A stretch of DNA of 5,897 bases, from the NCBI GenBank assembly GCA_035252155.1, contig DATFDL010000765.1:1-5897 (forward strand). The letters are read 5' to 3'. Positions 1 to 5,542 of this stretch are shown piece after piece (the stretch's first letter is position 1; every line of letters starts with the position of its first letter). This DNA comes from JAICLL01 sp035252155 (GTDB lineage: Bacteria; Planctomycetota; Planctomycetia; Pirellulales; JAICIG01). Both the position numbers and the translations under genes were made by a program. A model generated the notes under the pieces. The model did no database searches and had not been told where the DNA came from. It saw only the letters and a list, made by a program, of their open reading frames with translations.

Positions 1-135
1 GGCACCTTCCTCAACGGCCAGAACGAAGCCCATAACGACTTCTTCGCCAAGCTGCAGGCTGCCACGCCTTATGACGACGTGATCGAAGACATGCTGGAGA
101 CGCAGCATTACTACGACGCATCGCAAGGCGATTAA
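1..135 (+). CDS. 3' end of an unidentified protein (partial, truncated by window start)
   Basis: An open frame runs from the first base of the window to a TAA stop at 133-135, giving the last 44 residues of a protein. The tail is acidic and aromatic-rich, contains PYDDVIEDMLETQHYYD and ends in ASQGD. It has no membrane segment and no motif I recognise, so I assign no function. It is taken as real because its third codon positions are strongly G/C-biased, like the confident genes here, and because a textbook intrinsic terminator begins 24 bases after its stop on the same strand. The rest of the gene lies upstream of the window. Confidence refers to its being coding, not to any identity. Confidence 0.7.
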   Translation, partial: GTFLNGQNEAHNDFFAKLQAATPYDDVIEDMLETQHYYDASQGD

Positions 136-159
136 CCGAGATCGTGAGGATAACCATCA

Positions 160-197
160 CGCCGCGGGCCGAGCTTCGGCCCGCGGCGATTTTTTTT
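160..197 (+). terminator. Strong rho-independent terminator of the upstream plus-strand gene
   Basis: A perfect 13-bp GC-rich stem pairs 160-172 with 176-188 around a three-base GCT loop. One A and then eight consecutive T residues (190-197) follow. It starts 24 bases after the stop of the plus-strand gene ending at 135. The minus-strand DUF4058 gene ends at 206 and reads into the same hairpin, but on that strand no U-tract follows the stem. Intrinsic termination is therefore expected mainly for plus-strand transcripts. Confidence 0.92.
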
Positions 198-205
198 GCG
201 CGCCT

Positions 206-940
206 TCAGGCGATCGCTAGAATGCGGCAGGTTTCTTCATAGCTCTCTTCAAGTTCCAAGGGCACGGCCAGATTATCGGCCAGCCACAGCGGAACGGTGG
301 GCAGCGGAGCGCCGAGCGCCAGCGGGTGCAGCCAAGCCTCCAGAAACCATTCGTTGTCCTGCTTCGTGAGCCGGCAAGCGCTGGCATAGATCGCCGGCGG
401 CTCGGCCCCCAGGCTTGGATCGGCGTGCCCGATCAGGTCGAGCAACCCAGCATAAAGGTTCGACGTGCGCGTCGTGACCAGGTCGACAATGACTACCGAA
501 ACACGTTCGTGCAGCAAGCTCGCGCACTTGGCGGCGAACACGTGGCGATTCTCGGGACGATCTTTATTAGCTGGACTCACGATTTCGACCGCGGCCACAA
601 GCCGGCATCGCCGCCGCTCATCATAAATTTGCACTTCGTAAACGTCCTGCGCCGGCAGGTCGGTGTACACCGAAAGCGTGGGACGCGGAGGCGCCCAGAC
701 CGCGGTGGCCACCCCGCCGCCATTTCCCTCGGCGGCAGCGCTCAAGGAGTCCACGTCGCCCTCGTAAGTGGCGACGTCGATTTCGGCGCTTTGGCCCGAG
801 TGGACTTGCAATTCGGCGAAAAAACCCTTGGGCAACTTGCGCTGGAGGCTCGCCACAATCATCATCGGCCATCCGCCGTGCATCGATTCCCAGTGGCGCT
901 GATCGTCCAATGGCGGTCGAAAATGGTCTCGCAGCGGCAT
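206..940 (-). CDS. DUF4058 family protein
   Basis: This 244-residue protein opens with MPLRDHFRPPLDDQRHWESMHGGW, the N-terminus I recognise for DUF4058 proteins, which are frequent in planctomycetes and also occur in cyanobacteria. Their biochemical role is not established. The length suits a complete single-domain member. It has no signal peptide or membrane segment, so it is probably cytoplasmic. Visible conserved points are EIDVATYE (residues 53-60), VEIVSPANK (118-126), K138 in a following helix, and VVIVDLV (149-155). This acidic-strand, E-x-x-SP, K, hydrophobic-strand-D order resembles PD-(D/E)XK nuclease-like folds such as Uma2; that likeness is inference. The ATG at 940 is supported by GAGG (949-952 on the reverse strand) eight bases upstream. 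The gene is convergent with the plus-strand gene ending at 135 and seems to be transcribed alone. No truncation or frameshift is visible. Confidence 0.9.
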   Translation of the reverse strand: MPLRDHFRPPLDDQRHWESMHGGWPMMIVASLQRKLPKGFFAELQVHSGQSAEIDVATYEGDVDSLSAAAEGNGGGVATAVWAPPRPTLSVYTDLPAQDVYEVQIYDERRRCRLVAAVEIVSPANKDRPENRHVFAAKCASLLHERVSVVIVDLVTTRTSNLYAGLLDLIGHADPSLGAEPPAIYASACRLTKQDNEWFLEAWLHPLALGAPLPTVPLWLADNLAVPLELEESYEETCRILAIA

Positions 941-1096
941 GGCAACAACCTCAGTGGGCAGGCGTCAGTCTCTACGCCTATTCTACACTGGGGCGGGCTA
1001 CACGCCCAAGCGATTCGCCAAGTCGGGAGTGATACCGTTTCCTAGATCTCGGACAGATTCGGACGTCACTGGTTCCCGTCCGGTGCTAAGCGTCCC

Positions 1097-1117
1097 GCTG
1101 ACCCTAGTCAGGTCAGC
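1097..1117 (-). other. Stem-loop overlapping the stop codon of the small membrane-protein gene
   Basis: GCTGACC at 1097-1103 pairs perfectly with GGTCAGC at 1111-1117 around a seven-base loop that contains the TGA stop (1108-1110 on the minus strand). A competing outer pairing, GGTGCT at 1082-1087 with AGCACC at 1115-1120, is also possible. No T-run follows on the minus strand, so it is not a canonical intrinsic terminator. It might protect the 3' end or assist termination, or be chance. Confidence 0.3.
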
Positions 1118-1422
1118 ACCTCTTCGATTGCAACGATGAAGACTGCGTTCACGAAGGGTAATGCACCAGCCGCCAGAGAGCCGCAGACCAAGAATACAAG
1201 CCGGCGTTTGTGTCGGAAGCCCCAAGCGGCGATGGAGGCGAATGCGATAAGCCAAACGATTTCAAAGGCCCAATAAGCCGCTTCGCTGCTTGTCCAACTC
1301 GATACCAGGGAGGCCAGATTTGTGCTCCCATACAGTCCAGCTAGCCAAGCAGCCAAGCACGCTGTTGCGAGCGGAAGAGAGGCAATCGACGATCGCGGCC
1401 AAAATAATGCATCGAACCGCAT
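1108..1422 (-). CDS. Small three-helix integral membrane protein, hypothetical
   Basis: The frame encodes 104 residues that I do not recognise as any family. Three hydrophobic stretches are clear: about 14-33, 49-69 (ending AAWGF) and 75-99. The basic cluster RHKRR at 70-74 lies between the second and third, and R2 and R10 precede the first. The S/T-rich uncharged loop at 34-48 separates the first two. By the positive-inside rule this predicts a cytoplasmic N-terminus and a periplasmic C-terminus. The coherent membrane pattern is the main argument that the gene is real. The ATG at 1422 has no evident Shine-Dalgarno sequence. The frame is closed upstream by the tandem TGA-TAA that ends the BON gene, 60 bp away, so co-transcription behind that gene is plausible. 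Its third codon positions are visibly less G/C-biased than those of pheT or the TPR gene, suggesting weak constraint or a different origin. Confidence 0.6.
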   Translation of the reverse strand: MRFDALFWPRSSIASLPLATACLAAWLAGLYGSTNLASLVSSWTSSEAAYWAFEIVWLIAFASIAAWGFRHKRRLVFLVCGSLAAGALPFVNAVFIVAIEEVLT

Positions 1423-1482
1423 TCTGGCTGAAACCGCATAGATCGTGCCGCAGTTCGTCCACGCGTCGCTGCGACCGTGTTA

Positions 1483-1743
1483 TCAAGCCGGTTCAGAAAC
1501 CTCAACGCCGTTGACGATCTGATCGATGCCTTCCAGATCCGCCAGCGCCTCCTGGGCCACTTGCTTCTCGAAGAAGCTGGGCACTCGGCCACGAAGAAAG
1601 AGCCGGCCGTTGGCAAAATCGCAGTTTAGCCGCTGAATCGATGGATAAGGAATGGCCCGCAAACGGCTTTGCACCATGGCTTCAATCCGTGCGCTGGCTG
1701 AGACCATCGATCGAGACGATGTTGACGTGGAGGATGTTGGCAT
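1483..1743 (-). CDS. Small BON-domain protein
   Basis: From the ATG at 1743 this gives 86 residues. After a Ser/Thr-rich lead (PTSSTSTSSRS), residues about 17-83 form one BON domain: an amphipathic helix (ARIEAMVQSRLRAI), the strands LNCDFANGRLFLRGRVPS, the helix FFEKQVAQEALADLEGI, and a final strand with the hallmark IVNGVEV. BON domains occur in OsmY and in secretin- or envelope-associated proteins and are thought to bind phospholipid or other envelope components. No signal peptide is visible here. The frame stays open to an ATG at 1887, but I prefer 1743 because AAGGAG (1755-1760 on the reverse strand) lies 11 bases upstream and the extra 48 residues are unlike a BON lead. The gene ends with tandem stops TGA-TAA and is followed by the small membrane-protein gene. 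It is divergent from the TPR gene. Confidence 0.8.
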   Translation of the reverse strand: MPTSSTSTSSRSMVSASARIEAMVQSRLRAIPYPSIQRLNCDFANGRLFLRGRVPSFFEKQVAQEALADLEGIDQIVNGVEVSEPA

Positions 1744-1754
1744 AAAGACAGTAG

Positions 1755-1760
1755 CTCCTT
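1755..1760 (-). promoter_or_regulatory. Ribosome binding site deciding the BON gene start
   Basis: AAGGAG on the minus strand lies 11 bases before the ATG at 1743, with a second AGGAG a few bases further upstream. This is the best Shine-Dalgarno in the neighbourhood and argues for the shorter 86-residue product over the 134-residue one. Confidence 0.65.
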
Positions 1761-1765
1761 CTCCT

Positions 1766-1787
1766 GTCGATCGACGGAAATCGACGG
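1766..1787. promoter_or_regulatory. Possible operator: palindrome plus direct repeat upstream of the BON gene
   Basis: GTCGATCGAC at 1766-1775 is a perfect 10-bp palindrome. ATCGACGG occurs twice, at 1770-1777 and 1780-1787, exactly one helical turn (10 bp) apart. The cluster sits just upstream of the BON ribosome binding site in the divergent spacer, where a regulator could act. TCGA-rich words are common in GC-rich DNA, so chance is a real alternative. No -35/-10 pair could be assigned with confidence in this spacer. Confidence 0.22.
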
Positions 1788-2003
1788 TGCAAACGAGAAC
1801 GGACGGTGAGAGAAAGCACCCTTCGTGGGTCCGAGACGCCGGACGCGGCGAAACGCCAGAGACTGCGTTCAGGGCAGGGTCTTGCATCCTACCGCGCGGT
1901 GCGGGGCCGTCAAGAGGTCAGGGGCATTGCAATCCGTCTGCGTGCGTCCGACAATTTCTGACGAGAACGCCTTTTCTTCCTGAACTCGAACAATCGATCA
2001 TCG

Positions 2004-3155
2004 ATGTCCGCACGCCCTTATCTTGTCTCCGCCGCGATCGCGGCCTTTTGTTCCGTCGGCACGGCCGCCGAGCGCGATTGGCAAGGCGAAACGGTGATGG
2101 TCAAGGAGACCGCCATACCGCAGGTCGGCGCCAAGAAATTCCGCTGGAACGACATACCGATGCCCGCGACCGTCGAAAAAGTCAACGGCCAATGGCTCTG
2201 GCTGGGCGTGGCCTGGGTCAAGCAAGACGAAGTCTTGCTACTCGACGACGCGCCGGCGTATTACACCGAGCTGCTCAATCGCGGCACGCACGACAACTGG
2301 GCCTATGCTCTGCGCGGCCTCAGTTGGCTCACCAAGCGCGAGTACGACAGCGCCGTCAAAGATCTGACCGAGGCGCTGCGGTTGGAGCCGTTCAACTCAA
2401 CGTACTTTTGCCTGCGCGGCAAGGCCCGCCACGCCAAGCGAGATTTTTCGCGGGCCGTCGCCGATTTTACCGAAGCCATTCGGCTCAATCCATCCAATCT
2501 GATCGCCTACAACGACCGAGGCGTCTGCTTCAATGCACAGGACGAATTCGCCAAGGCGCTGGACCAGTTCAACGAAGTCCTGCGGGTCGATCCGGTCAAC
2601 GCGCTGGCGTTTGCCAATCGCGGGGCCACCTGGTACGACCTGGAGGAATATAAGAAGTCGTTGGCCGACATGAACCGCGCGATCGAGCTGTCGCCGAAAA
2701 TGGCCTTTGCCTACGTCAACCGCGGCCGTTGGTATATGAAGCACGGCGATTATCCGGAGGCCAAGGCCGACTACGACCGGGCGATCGAGCTGGCCCCGCG
2801 CGAGTGGTCGGCCTATAACGGGTTGGCACGCATTTATGCCACCGCCCCCGAATTTGAATTTCATCTGCGCGATGGGAAACAGGCCCTCGAAATGGCCAAG
2901 CGGGCCTGCGAGCTTTCTCACTGGGACGAATGGGTCTGCGTGGCATCGTTGGCCGCGGCTTACGCCGAATTGGGCGATTTTGCCTCGGCCGTCCAATGGC
3001 AGACCAAAGCCATGGCCATGTCGCAGCCCGCCAAGCTGCGCGACCAGAAGGACAACGAAAAGCGGCTTGAGCTTTACAAGTCGGGCAAGGCATATTACGA
3101 AGTGGTGGCGCCGCCTGCGGAAAGCCCGCCGGAGGCGGCCGACGATTTAAAATAG
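2004..3155 (+). CDS. Secreted SH3-like/TPR-repeat protein
   Basis: This 383-residue protein begins with a likely Sec signal peptide (hydrophobic core LVSAAIAAFCSV, probable cleavage after GTA at about residue 21), so it should act outside the cytoplasm. Residues about 26-80 form a small beta-rich region ending VNGQWLWLGVAWVKQDEVL, which resembles a bacterial SH3-like domain. Five regular 34-residue TPR units follow, at about 98-131, 132-165, 166-199, 200-233 and 234-267. Each shows the A-x-x-x-RG and DF/DY-x-x-A spacing and ends in L-x-P, e.g. TEAIRLNPSN. A sixth unit (268-305) has an insertion, and a seventh spans about 308-341. The C-terminus is Pro/Ala-rich. TPR arrays mediate protein-protein contacts, so a scaffold or binding role at the cell envelope is inferred; there is no catalytic motif. 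The ATG at 2004 lacks a Shine-Dalgarno but gives the complete signal peptide. The gene is divergent from the BON gene and is followed by a 324-bp spacer. Confidence 0.9.
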   Translation: MSARPYLVSAAIAAFCSVGTAAERDWQGETVMVKETAIPQVGAKKFRWNDIPMPATVEKVNGQWLWLGVAWVKQDEVLLLDDAPAYYTELLNRGTHDNWAYALRGLSWLTKREYDSAVKDLTEALRLEPFNSTYFCLRGKARHAKRDFSRAVADFTEAIRLNPSNLIAYNDRGVCFNAQDEFAKALDQFNEVLRVDPVNALAFANRGATWYDLEEYKKSLADMNRAIELSPKMAFAYVNRGRWYMKHGDYPEAKADYDRAIELAPREWSAYNGLARIYATAPEFEFHLRDGKQALEMAKRACELSHWDEWVCVASLAAAYAELGDFASAVQWQTKAMAMSQPAKLRDQKDNEKRLELYKSGKAYYEVVAPPAESPPEAADDLK

Positions 3156-3242
3156 GTCTAACCGCGGGGCGTTGCCCGTCGGACGTTCTCAGCAAAACCC
3201 TGTGAGCTCGTCTCCGGCCACAGCATGTCGCACGCATGCGTT
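3156..3242 (+). other. Intergenic spacer after the TPR gene with weak hairpins
   Basis: No gene is visible here. GACG/CTCA (3182-3185, 3188-3191) can pair with TGAG/CGTC (3203-3206, 3209-3212) to form an interrupted 8-bp stem. A 5-bp stem, GCATG at 3223-3227 with CATGC at 3235-3239, is followed one base later by seven T residues (3241-3247). That could be a weak terminator for the TPR gene, but the stem is short and the T-run belongs partly to the inverted-repeat element that starts here. Confidence 0.3.
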
Positions 3243-3269
3243 TTTTTAGGCATTGCCGGGCAAATAAAT
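3243..3269 (+). repeat. Left arm of 27-bp terminal inverted repeat
   Basis: The arm begins TTTTTAGGCAT and ends GCAAATAAAT. It matches the reverse complement of 3393-3419 except at position 3254, which is T where the other arm implies A. Confidence 0.9.
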
Positions 3270-3295
3270 ACTGCTTTGAGCGAATGGCTCGCCTC

Positions 3296-3323
3296 ACCCT
3301 GGCCCGCTATGAGCGGCTGGGGT
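3296..3323 (+). other. Internal stem-loop within the inverted-repeat element
   Basis: CCGCT at 3304-3308 pairs with AGCGG at 3312-3316 around an ATG loop. ACCC at 3296-3299 pairs with GGGT at 3320-3323 beyond an internal loop. Together with the outer 27-bp arms, a transcript could fold into a long stem capped by this hairpin. The pairing is seen directly; its biological role is unknown. Confidence 0.4.
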
Positions 3324-3392
3324 ATCTTTGACCTTCGTTTTTTCGTTCGTCTGCAGAATCCGTGGGTAGTTGTTGGGTTTGGTCGATTCACC

Positions 3393-3419
3393 ATTTATTT
3401 GCCCGGCTATGCCTAAAAA
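3393..3419 (-). repeat. Right arm of 27-bp terminal inverted repeat
   Basis: On the plus strand it begins ATTTATTTGCCC and ends GCCTAAAAA. Reverse-complemented, it matches the left arm at 26 of 27 positions. The 60 bp between this arm and the pheT start hold CGCAAG (3421-3426), which can pair with CTTGCG (3457-3462), but no recognisable promoter. Confidence 0.9.
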
Positions 3420-3479
3420 CCGCAAGGTCGCATTGTTCGAGGGTGTCACGAGCGCACTTGCGTATGGCCGAGGGGAACG

Positions 3480-5495
3480 ATGATCGTTAGCTGGGACTGG
3501 CTCCAACAATACGTCGATCTCGACATGCCCGTCGAAGAGCTGGAGCGGCGGCTGATGATGGCGGGCCTCAACCACGAGAGCACCCAACGCTCAGGCGACG
3601 ACGTCGCCATCGACCTGGAAGTGACCAGCAACCGACCCGATTGCCTGGGGCATCTGGGCATCGCGCGCGAGATCGCGGTGCTTTGGAACAAGCCGCTCAA
3701 ACTGCCGAACGCGGCTCCGGGAGAGGGCAAAAAGCCGGTGGCCAGCCTCGCGTCGGTGGTAATTGAATGCCCCGAGCTTTGCCGCCGTTATACGGCGCGT
3801 GCCATTCAAGGCGTCCAGGTGCGGCCCAGCCCGGCCTGGCTGACGCGCCGCCTGGCGACCGTGGGCATCACCGCCATCAATAATGTGGTCGATGTGACCA
3901 ACTACGTGCTCATGGAATGCGGACAGCCGCTGCACGCCTTCGATCTGGCCAAGCTCGCCGAGCGGCGGATTGTGGTGCGCGAGGGGCGGCCAGGCGAGAC
4001 GCTCGTGGCGATCGACCATAAAACGTATCCCGTGGGACCGGGCGTGTGCGTCATTGCCGACGCCCGGCAGCCGGTGGGCATCGGCGGCGTGATGGGTGGC
4101 GCGGGCAGCGAAGTGACCGAGTCCACCACAGACCTGCTCCTCGAAAGCGCCGAGTTCGCGCCGCTTTCAATTCGCACCACGGCGCGGCAGCTTAATCTAC
4201 ACAGTGATTCGTCGTACCGTTTCGAGCGTGGACTCGATCCGGCGGGCGTCGATTGGGCCAGCCGCCGCGCCTGCGAGCTGATCTTAGAGCTGGGCGGCGG
4301 CGAATTGGCCGCGGGCGTTATCGACGTCGGATGCCCGCCGCCCGAGCGCGCGCCGATCGTGCTGCGGTTAAGCCAGTTGCCGCGCGTCTTGGGCATTGAG
4401 ATCCCCGCCGACGAGGTCCGCCGCATCCTGCGCGCCCTAGGCAATCGTGAGCAAAAGGCCGACGCCAAACAAATCGAGGTCGTGCCGCCGGGCTGGCGCC
4501 GCGATCTGACTCGCGAAATAGACCTGATCGAAGAAGTGGCCCGCATCCACGGCTACGACAAGATCGCCGAAGACGTGAGCGTGCCGATGTTCGCCTCGGC
4601 CCGCACGCGGCAAAACGTTGTTTTGGAGCGAGTGCGACGAGTGCTGACGGCCCTGGGTTACGACGAAGCGATGACGCTCAGCGCGGTCGAAGAATCCTGG
4701 TCGCAAGCCTTCAGTCCCTGGACCGACTCGCCGCCGCTGGTTTGCCCCACGCCCATTTTGCGCCGCGCCGATCGGCTGCGGCGCAGCCTGGTGCCGAGCT
4801 TGCTCGGAGCGCGGCGCACCAACGAGACGCTGGCCAATCCGGTGATCGAGCTGTTCGAGATTGCCCGCGTCTATCTGCCGCGGCCGGAGGGACTGCCCGA
4901 AGAAGACCTGATGCTGGGCCTGACCAGCGACGGCGACTATTTCAGTGTAAAGGGTGCCGTCGAGTCGCTCTTGGCAGCGCTCAAGATTTCGTGCGAGTTG
5001 GAAGTCGCCGATATGACGCATGACTTGTTAATGTCTGGCCGGGCCTGCGAGCTACGCCTGGCCGGCAGGCGCATGGGCGTGCTGGGCGAACTGAGCCCGG
5101 CGGGCAAAAAGCTGTTTGAGCTGCGCGGAGCGACCACGGTGGCCGAGCTGCGACTGGCGCCGCTCATCGAGTTGGCCGATCTGGCGCCGCGCTATGCCGA
5201 GCTGCCGACGACGCCGGCCATCAGTCGTGACATCAACCTGGAATTGGCAGAGCAAGTCCGCTGGGCGCAAATTGCGGGCGCGGTGCGCGCTGCGGCGGGC
5301 GAGGTGCTCGAACATCTGGAATTCAAAGACATCTATCGCAACGACGAGGTGCGCGCCCGCCGTGAAAAGCGACTATTGTTCAACGTCACCTTACGCGACC
5401 CGCGCGGCACGCTGACCAATGCGCAGGCCGACGCCGTTCGCGACGCCATCGTCGCCGCCTGCGGCGCTCAGTTTGGGGCGCGGCTGCAAAGTTGA
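3480..5495 (+). CDS. pheT: Phenylalanyl-tRNA synthetase beta subunit (EC 6.1.1.20), short form without the N-terminal OB domain
   Basis: With PheS (alpha) this subunit forms the cytoplasmic alpha2beta2 enzyme that attaches phenylalanine to tRNA-Phe. The 671-residue order is: a B1-type start (SWDWLQQYVDLD, 4-15); the VTSNRPDCLGHLGIAREIA motif (48-66); the B3/B4 editing region (about 100-275, with GIGGVMGG at 200-207 and HSDSSYRFERGLDP at 241-254); B5 (about 291-365), ending WRRDLTREIDLIEEVARIHGYDKI, whose D342, D348, E351 and E352 match the Mg-binding acidic residues; a catalytic-like core (about 380-570); and a C-terminal FDX-ACB anticodon-binding domain (about 575-670, from PAISRDINLEL to GAQFGARL). 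E. coli PheT has 795 residues with an OB-fold tRNA-binding domain between MAGL and the NR-x-DCLG motif. Here only about 20 residues lie between them, so that domain is absent. The ATG at 3480 follows GAGGGG (3470-3475) by four bases. No pheS is adjacent upstream. Confidence 0.97.
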   Translation: MIVSWDWLQQYVDLDMPVEELERRLMMAGLNHESTQRSGDDVAIDLEVTSNRPDCLGHLGIAREIAVLWNKPLKLPNAAPGEGKKPVASLASVVIECPELCRRYTARAIQGVQVRPSPAWLTRRLATVGITAINNVVDVTNYVLMECGQPLHAFDLAKLAERRIVVREGRPGETLVAIDHKTYPVGPGVCVIADARQPVGIGGVMGGAGSEVTESTTDLLLESAEFAPLSIRTTARQLNLHSDSSYRFERGLDPAGVDWASRRACELILELGGGELAAGVIDVGCPPPERAPIVLRLSQLPRVLGIEIPADEVRRILRALGNREQKADAKQIEVVPPGWRRDLTREIDLIEEVARIHGYDKIAEDVSVPMFASARTRQNVVLERVRRVLTALGYDEAMTLSAVEESWSQAFSPWTDSPPLVCPTPILRRADRLRRSLVPSLLGARRTNETLANPVIELFEIARVYLPRPEGLPEEDLMLGLTSDGDYFSVKGAVESLLAALKISCELEVADMTHDLLMSGRACELRLAGRRMGVLGELSPAGKKLFELRGATTVAELRLAPLIELADLAPRYAELPTTPAISRDINLELAEQVRWAQIAGAVRAAAGEVLEHLEFKDIYRNDEVRARREKRLLFNVTLRDPRGTLTNAQADAVRDAIVAACGAQFGARLQS

Positions 5496-5510
5496 CGGAA
5501 TGAATTCCGT
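5495..5510 (+). other. Short hairpin overlapping the pheT stop
   Basis: ACGGAA at 5495-5500 pairs with TTCCGT at 5505-5510 around a TGAA loop, starting on the last base of the pheT stop codon. There is no T-run after it, so it is at most a weak or partial termination or processing signal between pheT and the next gene. Confidence 0.25.
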
Positions 5511-5542
5511 TCTACAACTTGTGTTTGCCTGACGGCGGCACG

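Larger units (their letters stand above)
3243..3419. mobile_element. MITE-like 177-bp inverted-repeat element upstream of pheT
   Basis: Two 27-bp arms (3243-3269 and 3393-3419) are reverse complements of each other at 26 of 27 positions and enclose 123 bp. Outside the arms, GCG precedes the left T-run and pairs with CGC after the right arm, allowing a small gap. The element is clearly less GC-rich than the flanking genes. Its size, long terminal inverted repeats and intergenic position fit a non-autonomous miniature element. It is far too short for a transposase. No convincing target-site duplication flanks it. An alternative is a long-stem RNA structure in the pheT leader, since the right end is only 60 bp from the pheT start. 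Element status cannot be proven from a single copy. Confidence 0.55.

Noticed and set aside
326..1045. A 239-residue open frame on the plus strand opposite the DUF4058 gene
   Set aside because: It is antisense to a gene with recognisable family motifs, its product is Arg/His/Gly-rich without domain features, and it runs through the DUF4058 start region. It is a GC-driven shadow.
1483..1887. The longer 134-residue version of the BON protein
   Set aside because: The additional 48 residues are unlike a signal peptide or BON lead, and a good AAGGAG precedes the internal ATG at 1743, so the shorter form is preferred. The long form is not strictly excluded.
1652..2653. A 333-residue plus-strand open frame crossing the BON gene, the spacer and half of the TPR gene
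   Set aside because: It overlaps two better-supported genes on different strands and frames, and its product is a low-complexity Arg/Gly/Gln-rich string typical of a shadow frame.
3223..3247. Rho-independent terminator for the TPR gene (GCATG/CATGC stem with seven T)
   Set aside because: The stem is only 5 bp with a seven-base loop, and the T-run is shared with the left arm of the repeat element. Too weak to call as a separate terminator feature.
3233..3431. Target-site duplication flanking the inverted-repeat element
   Set aside because: CGCA occurs on both sides (3233-3236 and 3421-3424) but is not adjacent to the arm ends and is too short to be meaningful.
3420..3479. T-box or Phe-leader-peptide attenuator upstream of pheT
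   Set aside because: I see no Phe-codon-rich short frame, no T-box signature and no terminator hairpin with a U-tract between the element and the pheT start.
3294..3587. A 97-residue minus-strand open frame covering part of the inverted-repeat element and the 5' end of pheT
   Set aside because: It overlaps the well-supported pheT start in antisense and has no domain features. The part read from the element probably appears as spurious small proteins wherever the repeat occurs.
3902..4546. A 214-residue minus-strand open frame inside pheT
   Set aside because: It is antisense to the conserved B3/B4 and B5 regions of pheT and has a Ser/Arg-rich product with no domain. It is a shadow.
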